From NCBI RefSeq assembly GCF_002806975.1, contig NZ_NIHD01000001.1:124001-188000 (forward strand): a DNA stretch of 64,000 nucleotides, read 5' to 3'. Under the pieces are notes generated by a model. The model was not told the origin of the DNA and searched no databases. It saw only the letters and a list, made by a program, of their open reading frames with translations. Position 1 is the first letter of the stretch. Every line of letters begins with the position of its first letter. The position numbers were made by a program, and so were the translations under genes. Below are positions 38,313 to 47,047 of this stretch, in pieces. This DNA is from Marinobacter aromaticivorans (lineage in GTDB: Bacteria; Pseudomonadota; Gammaproteobacteria; Pseudomonadales; Oleiphilaceae).

Positions 38313-39215
38313 ATGATGAAGCTTTCTCTGGGCCCGATTCTCTGGTTCTGGTCCAAGCAAACCGTATTTGATTTTTACGCCAACGCTGCCGAATGGCCGG
38401 TGGATACCGTTTACCTTGGGGAAACCGTGTGCTCTCGCCGCCGTGAGCTGAGGCTGGCAGACTGGCTGGATATTGCCGGTGTGCTCAGGGAGGCCGGCAA
38501 GCAGGTGGTGCTTTCAACGCAAACCCTGATCGAATCCGAGGCGGATCTGCGGGCATTGCGCAGAATCTGCAGCCAGCAGGAGTATCTGGTTGAGGCCAAC
38601 GACCAGAGTGCCCTGCAACTGGCGACGCAGAACAAGCTGCCATTTGTGACCGGCCCATCCATGAACATCTACAACACGGCAACCCTGAAACTGTTGGCGA
38701 AACAGGGGCTGAAGGGATGGAGCCTGCCGGTAGAGCTTGGCCGTGAAACCTTGCAGCAGATGATTGCAGAGTTAAAAGAGGCAGGGCTGGACTTGCCTGC
38801 GGAAGTGTTCGCCTGGGGCTTTCTGCCACTGGCCTGGTCATCCCGCTGCTTTACGGCGCGGCACTACAATCTGCCCAAAGACAACTGCGAATTCCGCTGC
38901 CTGCAGCATCCCGATGGTATGGAGCTTCGTTCGCGAGAATCCCAGGAGCTGTTTCGCCTGAACGGAATATCCACCTTGTCTGGCTCCCGCTACGACCTGA
39001 TGCGGGAGATGCCGGACATGGAGAAAATGGGCGTGGCCACGGTGCGCCTGAGCCCGGAGCATCAGGGTATGGCAGAGGTGGTTCGCCGCTATGACCAGGT
39101 GCGCCGGGGCGAGGCTCCGGCAACGGACCCATTGCAGCTGGTGGAGGCGCCGCCCTGCAATGGCTACTGGTACGGCAAGCCGGGTATGGATCTGGTCCCC
39201 TCACAAGGCCTTTAA
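38313..39215 (+). CDS. ubiV: Anaerobic ubiquinone hydroxylation protein UbiV
   Basis: A 300-residue U32-family partner of UbiU. The start is ATG-ATG; using the second ATG (38316) puts the first cluster Cys at position 39, as in E. coli. Other cluster ligands are in [11 protein letters not shown] and NCEFRC. With UbiU it binds a [4Fe-4S] cluster each and hydroxylates the quinone ring without oxygen, with prephenate as donor in E. coli. selD follows 18 nt after. Confidence 0.9.
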   Translation: MMKLSLGPILWFWSKQTVFDFYANAAEWPVDTVYLGETVCSRRRELRLADWLDIAGVLREAGKQVVLSTQTLIESEADLRALRRICSQQEYLVEANDQSALQLATQNKLPFVTGPSMNIYNTATLKLLAKQGLKGWSLPVELGRETLQQMIAELKEAGLDLPAEVFAWGFLPLAWSSRCFTARHYNLPKDNCEFRCLQHPDGMELRSRESQELFRLNGISTLSGSRYDLMREMPDMEKMGVATVRLSPEHQGMAEVVRRYDQVRRGEAPATDPLQLVEAPPCNGYWYGKPGMDLVPSQGL

Positions 39216-39233
39216 CGCTAAGGGATTGAACGT

Positions 39234-40271
39234 TTGACTGTCAGATTAACCGAACTCAGCCACGGGGCGGGCTGTGGCTGCAAGATTGCCCCGGATATAC
39301 TGGAACGGATACTCCACACCGGGGTCCCGGAGCGGCGGGATGCGCGTTTGCTGGTGGGCAATGAGAGCCGTGATGACGCAGCGGTTGCGGATATCGGCAA
39401 TGGCACCGGGATTATCAGCACCACGGATTTTTTTATGCCGGTGGTGGATGATCCCTACGATTTTGGCCGCATTGCTGCTGCCAATGCCATCAGTGACGTT
39501 TACGCCATGGGCGGGCGCCCGATCATGGCCATTGCCATTCTGGGGTGGCCAGTGGCCACATTGGCGCCCGAGATCGCGGGGCGGGTGATCGACGGTGGTC
39601 GTGCTGTCTGTGCCGAGGCGGGCATTACGCTGGCAGGTGGCCATAGCATTGACTCGCCGGAACCCATCTTCGGGCTGGCGGTGACCGGACAGGTGGCCAC
39701 AAACCGCATCATTCGCAACAACACAGCCAAAGCAGGAGATTTGCTGTACCTCACCAAGCCGCTGGGTGTGGGCATACTGACCAGTGCTTTGAAGAAACGG
39801 CGGATCAGGCCCGACGATCTGGCCCTGGCCGTTGACACCATGGCAGCCTTGAACAAAGCTGGCGAGGTGTTTGCGGAGCTGGCCGGCGTGCATGCGATGA
39901 CCGATGTCACGGGTTTCGGGCTTGCTGGACACTTGCTGGAGATTTGCCGTGGCAGTCATCTGTCTGCCCGTATTAATCGCAACAGCGTACCGGTACTGCC
40001 AAATGTGCAGGGCTACATTGAAGCGGGCTGCGTCCCTGGAGGCACCCATCGCAATGCTGCTGCCTTTGCTGGGGAGATCGCAGGCATGGGTGATGCAGAT
40101 ACTCTGATATTCTGCGACCCCCAAACCAGTGGTGGTCTTCTTGTTGCTGTCGATCCGGCGGAGTCAGAGGCTTTTGAAGATCTTGCCAAAGAGCTGGGTT
40201 TGAGGCTCGCACCGATAGGCCAGTTGCATCCATCCGACTCTTTTGAGCAGTCCATACTGATTTCAGACTGA
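39234..40271 (+). CDS. selD: Selenide, water dikinase SelD
   Basis: This 345-residue ATP-dependent enzyme makes monoselenophosphate from selenide, for selenocysteine or selenouridine synthesis. The active-site loop is SHGAGCGCK with Cys, not selenocysteine, at the catalytic position. It starts at TTG 39234; no ATG fits the family N-terminus. The ribosome site is weak (AAGGGA about 9 nt upstream). It follows ubiV, but the usual partners selA, selB and mnmH are not in the window. The users of selenophosphate must lie elsewhere. Confidence 0.93.
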   Translation: MTVRLTELSHGAGCGCKIAPDILERILHTGVPERRDARLLVGNESRDDAAVADIGNGTGIISTTDFFMPVVDDPYDFGRIAAANAISDVYAMGGRPIMAIAILGWPVATLAPEIAGRVIDGGRAVCAEAGITLAGGHSIDSPEPIFGLAVTGQVATNRIIRNNTAKAGDLLYLTKPLGVGILTSALKKRRIRPDDLALAVDTMAALNKAGEVFAELAGVHAMTDVTGFGLAGHLLEICRGSHLSARINRNSVPVLPNVQGYIEAGCVPGGTHRNAAAFAGEIAGMGDADTLIFCDPQTSGGLLVAVDPAESEAFEDLAKELGLRLAPIGQLHPSDSFEQSILISD

Positions 40272-40387
40272 CCATTACACACAATAATTGCGTCCTAATA
40301 GGATGTTGAAATAATAATCGTGGTAAGAATTATTACCATTTGTTGGCGATTGGCATAGCATAGTGTTGGTTCATCAAGAGTCGCACT

Positions 40388-40531
40388 ATGCATCCGATTC
40401 CCATCACAGATATTACAGAACTCTCTTCCCCCGGCCAGTTTGTGAGTGCAACAGGTCCATCTTCTGTGCGGGCGACTGTTCTGGATGATGGACGGGTTCT
40501 GCCCAATGGGCGCTGCATCGGAGTTCGCTAA
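40388..40531 (+). CDS. Possible 47-residue small protein
   Basis: An ATG at 40388 opens a 47-codon frame (MHPIPITDITELSSPGQF at the start, NGRCIGVR at the end). It has no clear ribosome site beyond a weak GAG and was not recognised as a family. No transmembrane segment or metal motif is visible. It may be a real small gene, or a chance frame in the gap after selD. Confidence 0.3.
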   Translation: MHPIPITDITELSSPGQFVSATGPSSVRATVLDDGRVLPNGRCIGVR

Positions 40532-40822
40532 CCGGCATGGTCTGAAAAGACAAACGCCCGCCTGAGTGCGGTACAGCTAGCCCCACAAAAATGGAAGTCT
40601 GGCCTAACAGTGTTCTTATCGTTATCAGGATAAAGAAACGGGCGTAGGCAAGTGGTGGGCTCCGTTTGATTTGGAGTGGGAGTTTTTCTTTGCTGGAACT
40701 GGTAAGAAAGGCGGTTATTGATCTATCTATAATCTGGCATCACTCATTGGAATCGACCTTTGGTGTTTTGAGATGCGCTCATCTGTCTAGAGTATCGTTA
40801 TATTTTCGTACACTATTCAGCT
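40532..40822. other. Gap between the small ORF and the soluble chemoreceptor
   Basis: No gene was recognised. A short inverted pair ACGCCCG/CGGGCGT lies roughly 86 bp apart and has no clear meaning. Base composition becomes AT-richer than in the genes towards the chemoreceptor promoter. Confidence 0.4.
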
Positions 40823-40851
40823 TTAAAGATTCATATAATAGTAATCTTTAA
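40823..40851. promoter_or_regulatory. Inverted repeat around a TATAAT
   Basis: The 9-bp arms TTAAAGATT (40823-40831) and AATCTTTAA (40843-40851) are perfect complements separated by 11 bp. The spacer holds TATAAT at 40834-40839, a consensus -10. A repressor binding this dyad would cover the promoter of the chemoreceptor gene that starts 18 nt later. No good -35 was seen. Confidence 0.5.
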
Positions 40852-40869
40852 GGCTGGTGGAGTTGCAGG

Positions 40870-41961
40870 ATGTTTTTGGGGCGGTATAAAAAACAGATTG
40901 AAGTGCTTGAGCAACAGTTGTATGCGGCTAAGGAGAACGAGAAAAAGCTCAGCCAGGACAAGCATCTTCTCGAGGTGCGGCTCGAGTCGGAAACCAAAGC
41001 GCTGCAAGAAGCCGCGGTTCAGCAAGAGCTTGGTCGTCGATTAATGTCAGGGCTTGTGCAATTTGGAAACTCTTTAAGTGAACTCAAAGGATCTTTTGGC
41101 GAGCTATCACTGCTTTTGGGCTCACGTCGCAATGAAGCACTGAAAACCCGGGATGAATCAGGCCAGGTAAAAGATCAAATGGTGTCTCTCGTGCAAAGGT
41201 TAGGTGGCGCACGTGCGAGCGCCCACAGCTCGGCTCAGGAAATGGAATCTCTGGAAGCCGAAACCGGAAGTATTACATCTCTGGTCGATGTAATAGATGG
41301 CGTTTCGGATCAAACCTCGTTGCTGGCGTTGAACGCCAGTATTGAGGCGGCACGTGCTGGCGAGCATGGGCGCGGTTTCAGTGTGGTGGCAACAGAGGTT
41401 AGAAGTCTTGCATTTCGGGCAGGTGAGGCCACCAAAGAAATTGAAGGCGCCATTGCCCGCATCCGGGCGCAAACTCAAACTGTTGCTGGAGCCAGTCGCA
41501 GCAATAGCGAGGAAATGAAAAACCTGGCCTCAGAGGCAGAGAACGCCCGCGACCGGTTGCTCGTATTGATTGATCTGGCCAGCACCTCCTCGGAAGCGCT
41601 GGGTAATGCGGCATTACTGTCTGAAATCGAACTCGCCAACCTTGAAGAGCTGGAAATTAAACTAACTGTGTATCAAATTCTGGCAGGGCTTTCCGATAAA
41701 ACGGCAGACAGCTTGCCTAGCGAAACCGAATGCCGTCTCGGACAGTGGTATTACGAGGGTGACGGAAAAAAACAGTATGCTGGCCAGCTGAACTTCCGGG
41801 CTATAGAAGAGCCCCACCGACTGGTGCATATTTACGCAAAGGAAGCTGTGCGAGCACACAGTGAAGGTCGCCCAGATGATTCCCTGAAGGCTCTGGAGTT
41901 AATGGAAGCCAACAATCTGGATGTTATGGGCCGGTTGCGTCATCTTGTTTCTGTGGGCTAG
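40870..41961 (+). CDS. Soluble chemoreceptor with degenerate CZB domain
   Basis: A 363-residue cytoplasmic protein without transmembrane segments. It begins with a coiled coil (about 8-60), has a signalling hairpin tip at about 144-174 ([20 protein letters not shown]), and ends in a CZB zinc-binding domain. Zinc ligands Cys288 ([11 protein letters not shown]), His316 and His320 are present, but the first His of the domain is missing; the segment reads [16 protein letters not shown]. Such receptors sense zinc or oxidants. Loss of one ligand would weaken or change metal binding. It overlaps the MOSC gene tail-to-tail by 38 nt. Confidence 0.82.
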   Translation: MFLGRYKKQIEVLEQQLYAAKENEKKLSQDKHLLEVRLESETKALQEAAVQQELGRRLMSGLVQFGNSLSELKGSFGELSLLLGSRRNEALKTRDESGQVKDQMVSLVQRLGGARASAHSSAQEMESLEAETGSITSLVDVIDGVSDQTSLLALNASIEAARAGEHGRGFSVVATEVRSLAFRAGEATKEIEGAIARIRAQTQTVAGASRSNSEEMKNLASEAENARDRLLVLIDLASTSSEALGNAALLSEIELANLEELEIKLTVYQILAGLSDKTADSLPSETECRLGQWYYEGDGKKQYAGQLNFRAIEEPHRLVHIYAKEAVRAHSEGRPDDSLKALELMEANNLDVMGRLRHLVSVG

Positions 41962-42646
41962 AGCCAAATAGCCGCCCCTCCCAGTTTTCGACTTGTTGCG
42001 TTGCAAGACGCTGTTTTGCGATGTTTCGAAGGTTTGGGGAGAGCTGTACCAGCCCCACCATGCCCGCAAGCGCAGCAGGCTCCAGTGTTATGTCATACAA
42101 AATTGCCAATATTCGGCTCAAGGGCCATTCCGGATTAGGTCGTTGCTCAAGGGTTAGAATGTCCCCGCGGTGAACGATCCCTGGCTGCAACACCCGGTAA
42201 TACCACCCGGTTCTGAGGCTGCTTTGCAGGCGCCGGGACATGTCCGGTATGCCAAAGCGCAGGTTCAGGCGCCAGCAGGGCTGGCGAGGCTGGGATACCT
42301 GAACAATCGCCTCGCCAAGTTTGAAAATATCACCGACACACACATCGGTTTCGGTAAGCCCTTCAGTCACCAGATTTTCACCAAAAGCACCTGGCTGACA
42401 ACGCCCGGCCGCAGGTTCGGGTAGTGCCTTCCTCAGCTGCTCATAATGGTCTGAGGCAAAGTGGTGCAGGGCTTTTTCCGGCCCGCCATGGTGAGTTTTG
42501 TCACCTTGCTGGTCGTCGCTCAGGCCATTGGCGTTCAGGTAGGCGGAGTCAACTTGCTGTTTGTAGATGCCCGTAAGCGTGCCGGTATCAGCAAACCTTG
42601 TGAGACTGCCGACTCTGAGTTGCCTGATCACAACGCCTTTTGCCAT
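41924..42646 (-). CDS. MOSC domain protein (YiiM-like)
   Basis: A 240-residue MOSC-domain protein. The core contains [15 protein letters not shown] and the Cys-containing [16 protein letters not shown], typical of the YiiM branch. A C-terminal 3-alpha domain follows. YiiM proteins bind molybdenum cofactor and reduce N-hydroxylated compounds. It could be relevant to the molybdoenzyme NarG but is not known to be. The ends of this gene and the chemoreceptor overlap. Confidence 0.82.
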   Translation of the reverse strand: MAKGVVIRQLRVGSLTRFADTGTLTGIYKQQVDSAYLNANGLSDDQQGDKTHHGGPEKALHHFASDHYEQLRKALPEPAAGRCQPGAFGENLVTEGLTETDVCVGDIFKLGEAIVQVSQPRQPCWRLNLRFGIPDMSRRLQSSLRTGWYYRVLQPGIVHRGDILTLEQRPNPEWPLSRILAILYDITLEPAALAGMVGLVQLSPNLRNIAKQRLATQQVENWEGRLFGSSPQKQDDATGP

Positions 42647-42682
42647 TTGAATTCTCCAAAGCCTCCTGAACCGGAACCGCCG

Positions 42683-43126
42683 TCACCAGATTGCCATCAT
42701 GGCACCGGTTCCCAGAATCAGCGAGCCGCCTACTTCAGCTACAATAAGAGCCACCATAAAGCCATGAACCATCCAGGAGGGCAGTGTACTGGCGCCCAAC
42801 TTGTATGGCTTGCGCAGCTGGTTGCTGGTATCCCGCAGAAAACCGTGGACGATATAGGTGCCAATGGCCAGGGCAAAAAAGCCCAGTGCACACACGGCAC
42901 CCAGGGTGTTCAGCCAGTCCGGGTGCACGCTGTGGCTGGCAAGCCAGCCCAATAGCACGGCCGCAAAGCTATACATCAGTGAGCTGCGATGGGCAATGTC
43001 CACGTACCGGGGCGCTGCCGCTTTCGGGCTGCGGGCCATGCACCAGTATTTCCAGATGCCTGTTAACAGCCCCGTCATGAAAAAAACAAAGGCGGCGGTA
43101 AGGCAGAGTTTTTCAGCCAGTGTCAT
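42683..43126 (-). CDS. Membrane protein of unknown function, 4 TM
   Basis: This 147-residue protein has four hydrophobic segments at about residues 5-22, 50-68, 75-98 and 122-145. It was not assigned to a named family. The ATG at 43126 begins MTLAEKLCLTAAFVFF; an in-frame GTG at 43153 is the alternative. Two His residues lie at helix edges (SSLMYSFAAV preceded by AHR; IVHGFL), so heme binding cannot be excluded. It sits 36 nt after the MOSC gene start. Confidence 0.65.
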   Translation of the reverse strand: MTLAEKLCLTAAFVFFMTGLLTGIWKYWCMARSPKAAAPRYVDIAHRSSLMYSFAAVLLGWLASHSVHPDWLNTLGAVCALGFFALAIGTYIVHGFLRDTSNQLRKPYKLGASTLPSWMVHGFMVALIVAEVGGSLILGTGAMMAIW

Positions 43127-43284
43127 CACTTCGGTTGCTTCCACTTTGTGCACTCAAATAGTTTGCAAGCCTGTGTGTATGCCATTTGTACAGTTTCCCG
43201 AACCCCGAGCCCTACTTTGGGAGGAGCAAGATAAAGCATAAAGATGCATTGAAAATATCATTATCTTGATCCTTAATGAATAGA

Positions 43285-43336
43285 CTCCCGGGCAGAGGGT
43301 CTGCATTGCAGGAGAGCAAGGACCTTCTGCCGGGAG
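43285..43336. promoter_or_regulatory. Hairpin upstream of the small exported protein
   Basis: CTCCCGGGCAGAGGGTC and GGACCTTCTGCCGGGAG are near complements with an 18-nt loop. They lie 35 nt before the start of a small exported-protein gene. The hairpin could be a leader structure or the end of an upstream transcript; no T-tract follows. Confidence 0.42.
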
Positions 43337-43371
43337 ATGTTACCTGATGAACCTTTACGGAGACCATAACA

Positions 43372-43674
43372 ATGAACAAGGTACTGATATTACTCGCTGT
43401 TTTTGCCCTTACTTTGCCTTTGGCGGCCCACGCTGAAAAAAATACAGGTTCAGACGTCTGGCTACCCACTCTGGTAACTGAAACGCCCCAGGAAGGTTTT
43501 GCGCTGGCTATTAAGCTTGCACGAATGGGAGTGAAAAGTACGCAGTCCGATAAAGAGGTTCTGTTCCGCGAGCGTGAAAAATATTCACAGGACGCGGATT
43601 CTCTGATCCATGCCTCTGAGGTGATCGCTGCATATTTTCAAACCGTTGCGGCTGCAAATAATTACTGGAAATAA
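43372..43674 (+). CDS. Small exported protein of unknown function
   Basis: A 100-residue protein with a clear Sec signal peptide (cleavage after AAHA, about residue 21). The mature part is about 79 residues, largely helical, with no cysteines. GGAGACC lies 6 nt before the ATG. It was not recognised. It stands alone with a hairpin upstream, and it is convergent with ubiT. Confidence 0.65.
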   Translation: MNKVLILLAVFALTLPLAAHAEKNTGSDVWLPTLVTETPQEGFALAIKLARMGVKSTQSDKEVLFREREKYSQDADSLIHASEVIAAYFQTVAAANNYWK

Positions 43675-43737
43675 TCGGGAGGGTGGCGGCTGTCGTGGCC
43701 GCCACGCTTGTCAGGAACCCGGCGCTGCTGTGCCCCG

Positions 43738-44232
43738 TCAGAAGAAAAATAATTGACGGATACTGAAATCCCACTCCAGGCTATCCAGCAGATTTTTAAG
43801 CGCAAGCCCCAGTTCGGTATCTCCTTCAATCACCAGGCGGCGCTGGAAAAACAGCTGGTCAGGGTCCTGCTTTCGCTCAGACAGGGTTTTGAAGGCAGAG
43901 AGAGAACCCCGGATAGTGGCCTCGCCGGGGCCTTCCAGAACTCTCAGCCGACCGGCCCAGAAGCCGAAGGTGATGCCGGGCTGGCCGCCATTGACTTCGA
44001 GGCGAATGCGGCGGCCCTCGAAATCATCAAAGTCGCCATCGGCAATGGCTTCAGCAAAGATCCGGTTCAGGGGGGCTTCTGCGATGAGCTGTTTTACCGG
44101 AACCGGAATAGAGCGATCAATGGCCCCCAGTAATGGCACCGGGGAGGGCAGGTACTCTGAGAGCAGTGCCAGGGAATCGCTTACCAGGGGGTTGGCGGAT
44201 GGTAGCAGGGCGGCAGGCAGAGACAGGGCCAT
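43738..44232 (-). CDS. ubiT: SCP2-domain protein UbiT
   Basis: A 164-residue SCP2-type lipid-binding protein. The C-terminal block FFQRRLVIEGDTELGLALKN is typical of UbiT (YhbT). UbiT is the third protein needed for oxygen-independent ubiquinone synthesis and probably holds the prenylated intermediates. ubiT is 4.5 kb from ubiUV here. The ATG at 44232 was chosen because GGAG lies 6 nt before it. An FNR/DNR-like box and a -10 fit upstream. Confidence 0.85.
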   Translation of the reverse strand: MALSLPAALLPSANPLVSDSLALLSEYLPSPVPLLGAIDRSIPVPVKQLIAEAPLNRIFAEAIADGDFDDFEGRRIRLEVNGGQPGITFGFWAGRLRVLEGPGEATIRGSLSAFKTLSERKQDPDQLFFQRRLVIEGDTELGLALKNLLDSLEWDFSIRQLFFF

Positions 44233-44264
44233 AGTCAACTCCGGGCAGTGAATTCAGACCGCCC

Positions 44265-44306
44265 AGAATAACCCGAATCGGATCTGCCTGATTTGATATA
44301 GCTCAG
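44265..44306 (-). promoter_or_regulatory. ubiT promoter with FNR/DNR-like box
   Basis: On the minus strand, CTGAG-CTAT-ATCAA (44293-44306) has one perfect half-site. A TATTCT -10 at 44265-44270 gives a start point near 44258, about 41.5 bp from the box centre and 26 nt before the ATG. The box overlaps the end of narL. Confidence 0.5.
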
Positions 44307-44974
44307 CCCTTGTGCAGGCCTTCTTCCACAGCCCATACAGCTACCTCTACCCGGGAGCGCAGGCTGAGCTTTTTCAGCAGGTGTTTTACGTGCACTTTCA
44401 CGGTGCCGTCGCTGATATCCAGCTTGCGACCGATCATCTTGTTGGACAGCCCTTCGGCAATCAGTCGCAGAATATCCTTTTCTCGCGGTGTCAGGCTGTC
44501 GAAATCCGGGCGCGAAGTCTGTTGCGGCTTGTTGGCGCGCAGAGCTTCAGCCAGCAAGGTCGTCAGGCGGTCACTGATGACCATCTTGCCCACGGCGGCC
44601 TGGTGCAACTGGGCGATCATATCTTCTGGCTCCATGTCCTTCAGAAGGTAGCCGTCGGCCCCGGCACGCAAGGCGGCGACGACGTCATCCTCCTGGTCAG
44701 ACACCGTAAACATCACGATGCGGGAACCTATATTCAGTTCACGCAGTTTTTTCAGGGCGTCAATGCCGTTGATTTCCGGCATGTTGAGATCCATCAGAAT
44801 GAGATCAGGTTCGATTTCGGTTGCCAGGCGAATGCCGTCTGTGGCGTTGCTGGCCTCGCCCGCCACCACCATGTCGTCTTCCATTTCAACAAGTTGTTTT
44901 ATACCTTGGCGCAGCAGGGGGTGGTCGTCGATCAGCAATATGCTTGCAGGTGTATCCGACGGTGTATCAGGCAT
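44303..44974 (-). CDS. narL: Nitrate/nitrite response regulator NarL
   Basis: A 223-residue response regulator. The receiver domain has Asp16-Asp17, the phosphoacceptor Asp62 and a conserved Lys near 113 (LLKDME). The C-terminus is a LuxR/NarL helix-turn-helix ([19 protein letters not shown], about 158-176, onwards). Phosphorylated NarL activates nar and other nitrate-responsive genes. It follows narX by 62 nt and is likely co-transcribed. Confidence 0.93.
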   Translation of the reverse strand: MPDTPSDTPASILLIDDHPLLRQGIKQLVEMEDDMVVAGEASNATDGIRLATEIEPDLILMDLNMPEINGIDALKKLRELNIGSRIVMFTVSDQEDDVVAALRAGADGYLLKDMEPEDMIAQLHQAAVGKMVISDRLTTLLAEALRANKPQQTSRPDFDSLTPREKDILRLIAEGLSNKMIGRKLDISDGTVKVHVKHLLKKLSLRSRVEVAVWAVEEGLHKG

Positions 44975-45036
44975 GGTACTTCGCTTCCTCTTTCTTGATT
45001 ACCCAGCGGCAGGATGGTCTTGCCGTTATCAGGTGG

Positions 45037-46896
45037 TCAGGTATTTGTTGTTTCGGTAGGGATCAGATGCCGGCTTTTGGGAACGAACTTCAGAATCACT
45101 TCAACACCGCCTTTATCGCGGTCCCTTACCGCAACCTGGCCGCCCAGCGTGCGGGCACGATCCTGCATGATAATCAGGCCGTAATGGTTGACCGGCTGCC
45201 CGCCGTCTGGCAAACCCTTGCCATTATCCCGTATTCGGGCGGTTACCTGTGGTGACTCAAACACCACATCTACAAATATTTCGGTGGCATCCGCATGTTT
45301 AACAGCGTTGGCCAGGCCCTCCCGCACAATCTGCAGCGTATGAATTTCTTCATTGGCCGACAGGGTCTGGGGCGGCAGGTTGTAATTTAACCCAACGGGT
45401 TTGCCCAGGCGCACTGAAAACTCTTCGATCGTTTTCCGCAGCGCCGTGGCCAGATCCGGTGTATCCAGCTTCAGGCGGAAGGTGGCAAGAAGCTCTCGCA
45501 GCTGCCGGTAGGCGCTGTTCAGCCCGGTACTCAGTTCTTCCAGAATAGCGTCATGGGCGCTCTTCTGGTCACCTTCTATTTTAAGCCGGCGCAGGCGGGC
45601 AACCTGCATTTTCAGATACGACAGCGACTGGGCCAGAGAGTCATGCAGTTCCCGGGCGATCACCGTGCGCTCTTCCACCAGCGTCAGTTGTTGCTCTTCG
45701 GTAATCTGCCGTTCGAGGAAAATGGCCGTGGCTAACTGGTCGCTGAGTGTCTCCAGGAGACGCCGGGATGTGTCCGAAAGGCCTTTTTCTGCAGGGTACC
45801 ACACTTCCAGAGTGCCCAGGAGCTTGCCGGGAGTGCGGATGGGCAGCAACAGCCTGCGACCGTCATGTGTTTCTATCGGCAGCTCGTCAAAAACTTCCGG
45901 TGTTACCAGGCAGGCATTGCAAAGGTGATCGCGGCAATAAAAAGGCCGTTCTGCTGATGCCGTTGTAACCGCCTGGACTGGCTCGGAGGATTCCTTGTCG
46001 TGCAGGTACAGTTGAATCGGCCCGATTCCCAGCAGCTCTTCCAGTTCCTGCAGCATGGGAACAGCGCCACTGCACAGGTCGTGGTTTGCGAACAGGCTGC
46101 GGCTGGAGGCATGGAGCAGCTGAAGGGCGGCATGACTCTTCTCCAGTTCTTCGGTTTTGCGGCGTGCCCGCTCTTCGAGTTCGTAGTAGGTGAGTGCCAG
46201 TTCACTGCTCATCTGATCAAATGCACTCCCCAGTTGCGCCAGTTCGTCGCTACCCCTGAGGCTTGCCTTGCGGGAAAAATCCTGCTCCCCAACGGCTTTT
46301 GCAATATCCACCAGTTTACGTAATGGCTTTAATACCCGGTTTCGCAAATCAACAAAGAGGGCGATGATAATCAGTATGGCAAACACCAGACTGATTATCT
46401 GGATCAGGTGCAAAAGCCCGATTCGCGCTTCGGTTCGCCGTTCAAGCATGCTCACGAGCTGGTTTACCGAAGCTACGTAGCGTTCGGTCGTCTCAAGCAT
46501 TTGCGTACTGATCGACGCGTCTTGCGGGTGATTCTCAAGGGCGGGGCGCAGGGTTTGTTCCCAATAGGTTTCGATGGCCCGGTATTGTTCTGCCAGGGGG
46601 TGATCCTGCGCGGCGGGAATCGCCCGGGTAATGTTGCTGTCCCTGAGGCGGAGCTCGTATGCGGCAGTGAGATTCCGGATATTGTTCTCGCCAGCCTGGT
46701 TTTCCCCTGGGCTGGCTGCGTGCGACAGTAACCTGAACGCGCCCATGCGCAGGGCGCCTGCCAGGTTAATTGCGGTGGCGTTACCCTCAATACTTTTCGA
46801 TACCGCCAGTGTTGTCGCCATGCTGACAATGGAGGTCAGCACAACGGCACAGACTACGATGGCAATCCGGTTAACAAGGGGGCTTCTGGATTTCAT
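45037..46896 (-). CDS. narX: Nitrate/nitrite sensor kinase NarX
   Basis: A 619-residue membrane sensor kinase. The N-terminus has a membrane helix (about 9-32), then a periplasmic four-helix sensor with the P-box-like NLAGALRMGAFRLL (44-57). A second helix (166-183), HAMP (184-240), a GAF-like cysteine-bearing region (CRDHLCNACL, 321-330), and the HisKA_3 site ELHDSLAQSLSYLK with His418 follow; the ATPase domain completes it. It phosphorylates NarL when nitrate is present. The 152-bp gap before the divergent transporter holds the shared promoters. Confidence 0.93.
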   Translation of the reverse strand: MKSRSPLVNRIAIVVCAVVLTSIVSMATTLAVSKSIEGNATAINLAGALRMGAFRLLSHAASPGENQAGENNIRNLTAAYELRLRDSNITRAIPAAQDHPLAEQYRAIETYWEQTLRPALENHPQDASISTQMLETTERYVASVNQLVSMLERRTEARIGLLHLIQIISLVFAILIIIALFVDLRNRVLKPLRKLVDIAKAVGEQDFSRKASLRGSDELAQLGSAFDQMSSELALTYYELEERARRKTEELEKSHAALQLLHASSRSLFANHDLCSGAVPMLQELEELLGIGPIQLYLHDKESSEPVQAVTTASAERPFYCRDHLCNACLVTPEVFDELPIETHDGRRLLLPIRTPGKLLGTLEVWYPAEKGLSDTSRRLLETLSDQLATAIFLERQITEEQQLTLVEERTVIARELHDSLAQSLSYLKMQVARLRRLKIEGDQKSAHDAILEELSTGLNSAYRQLRELLATFRLKLDTPDLATALRKTIEEFSVRLGKPVGLNYNLPPQTLSANEEIHTLQIVREGLANAVKHADATEIFVDVVFESPQVTARIRDNGKGLPDGGQPVNHYGLIIMQDRARTLGGQVAVRDRDKGGVEVILKFVPKSRHLIPTETTNT

Positions 46897-46979
46897 GGAG
46901 TCTCGTCTTCAGTCGCCGGGCTCGAATACCTCCTTGAGGTTAGTCAATTACCCCAATGGTTGGTATCCCATCATAGTCT

Positions 46980-46993
46980 TTGACCCGTGTCAG
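46980..46993. promoter_or_regulatory. FNR/DNR-type box upstream of the narK1-nar unit
   Basis: TTGAC-CCGT-GTCAG matches the TTGAC-N4-GTCAA variant with one mismatch. It lies 54 bp before the transporter start at 47048. The 46927-46970 region also has TACC-type heptamers that may bind NarL. No strong -10 was found at the ideal spacing. Confidence 0.52.
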
Positions 46994-47047
46994 GGCAAAA
47001 GCTGAAACTGAAAGTCAGTAAAAAATTGTTCATAAAGGCGTTGGCAA

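Noticed and set aside
39234-40271. Selenocysteine-containing SelD with an in-frame UGA
   Set aside because: The active-site position is an ordinary Cys codon and the frame is uninterrupted.
46941-46970. Perfect 7-2-7 NarL site before the narK1 gene
   Set aside because: TACCCCA and GTTGGTA are inverted but spaced by 3, not 2, and both deviate from the heptamer consensus.
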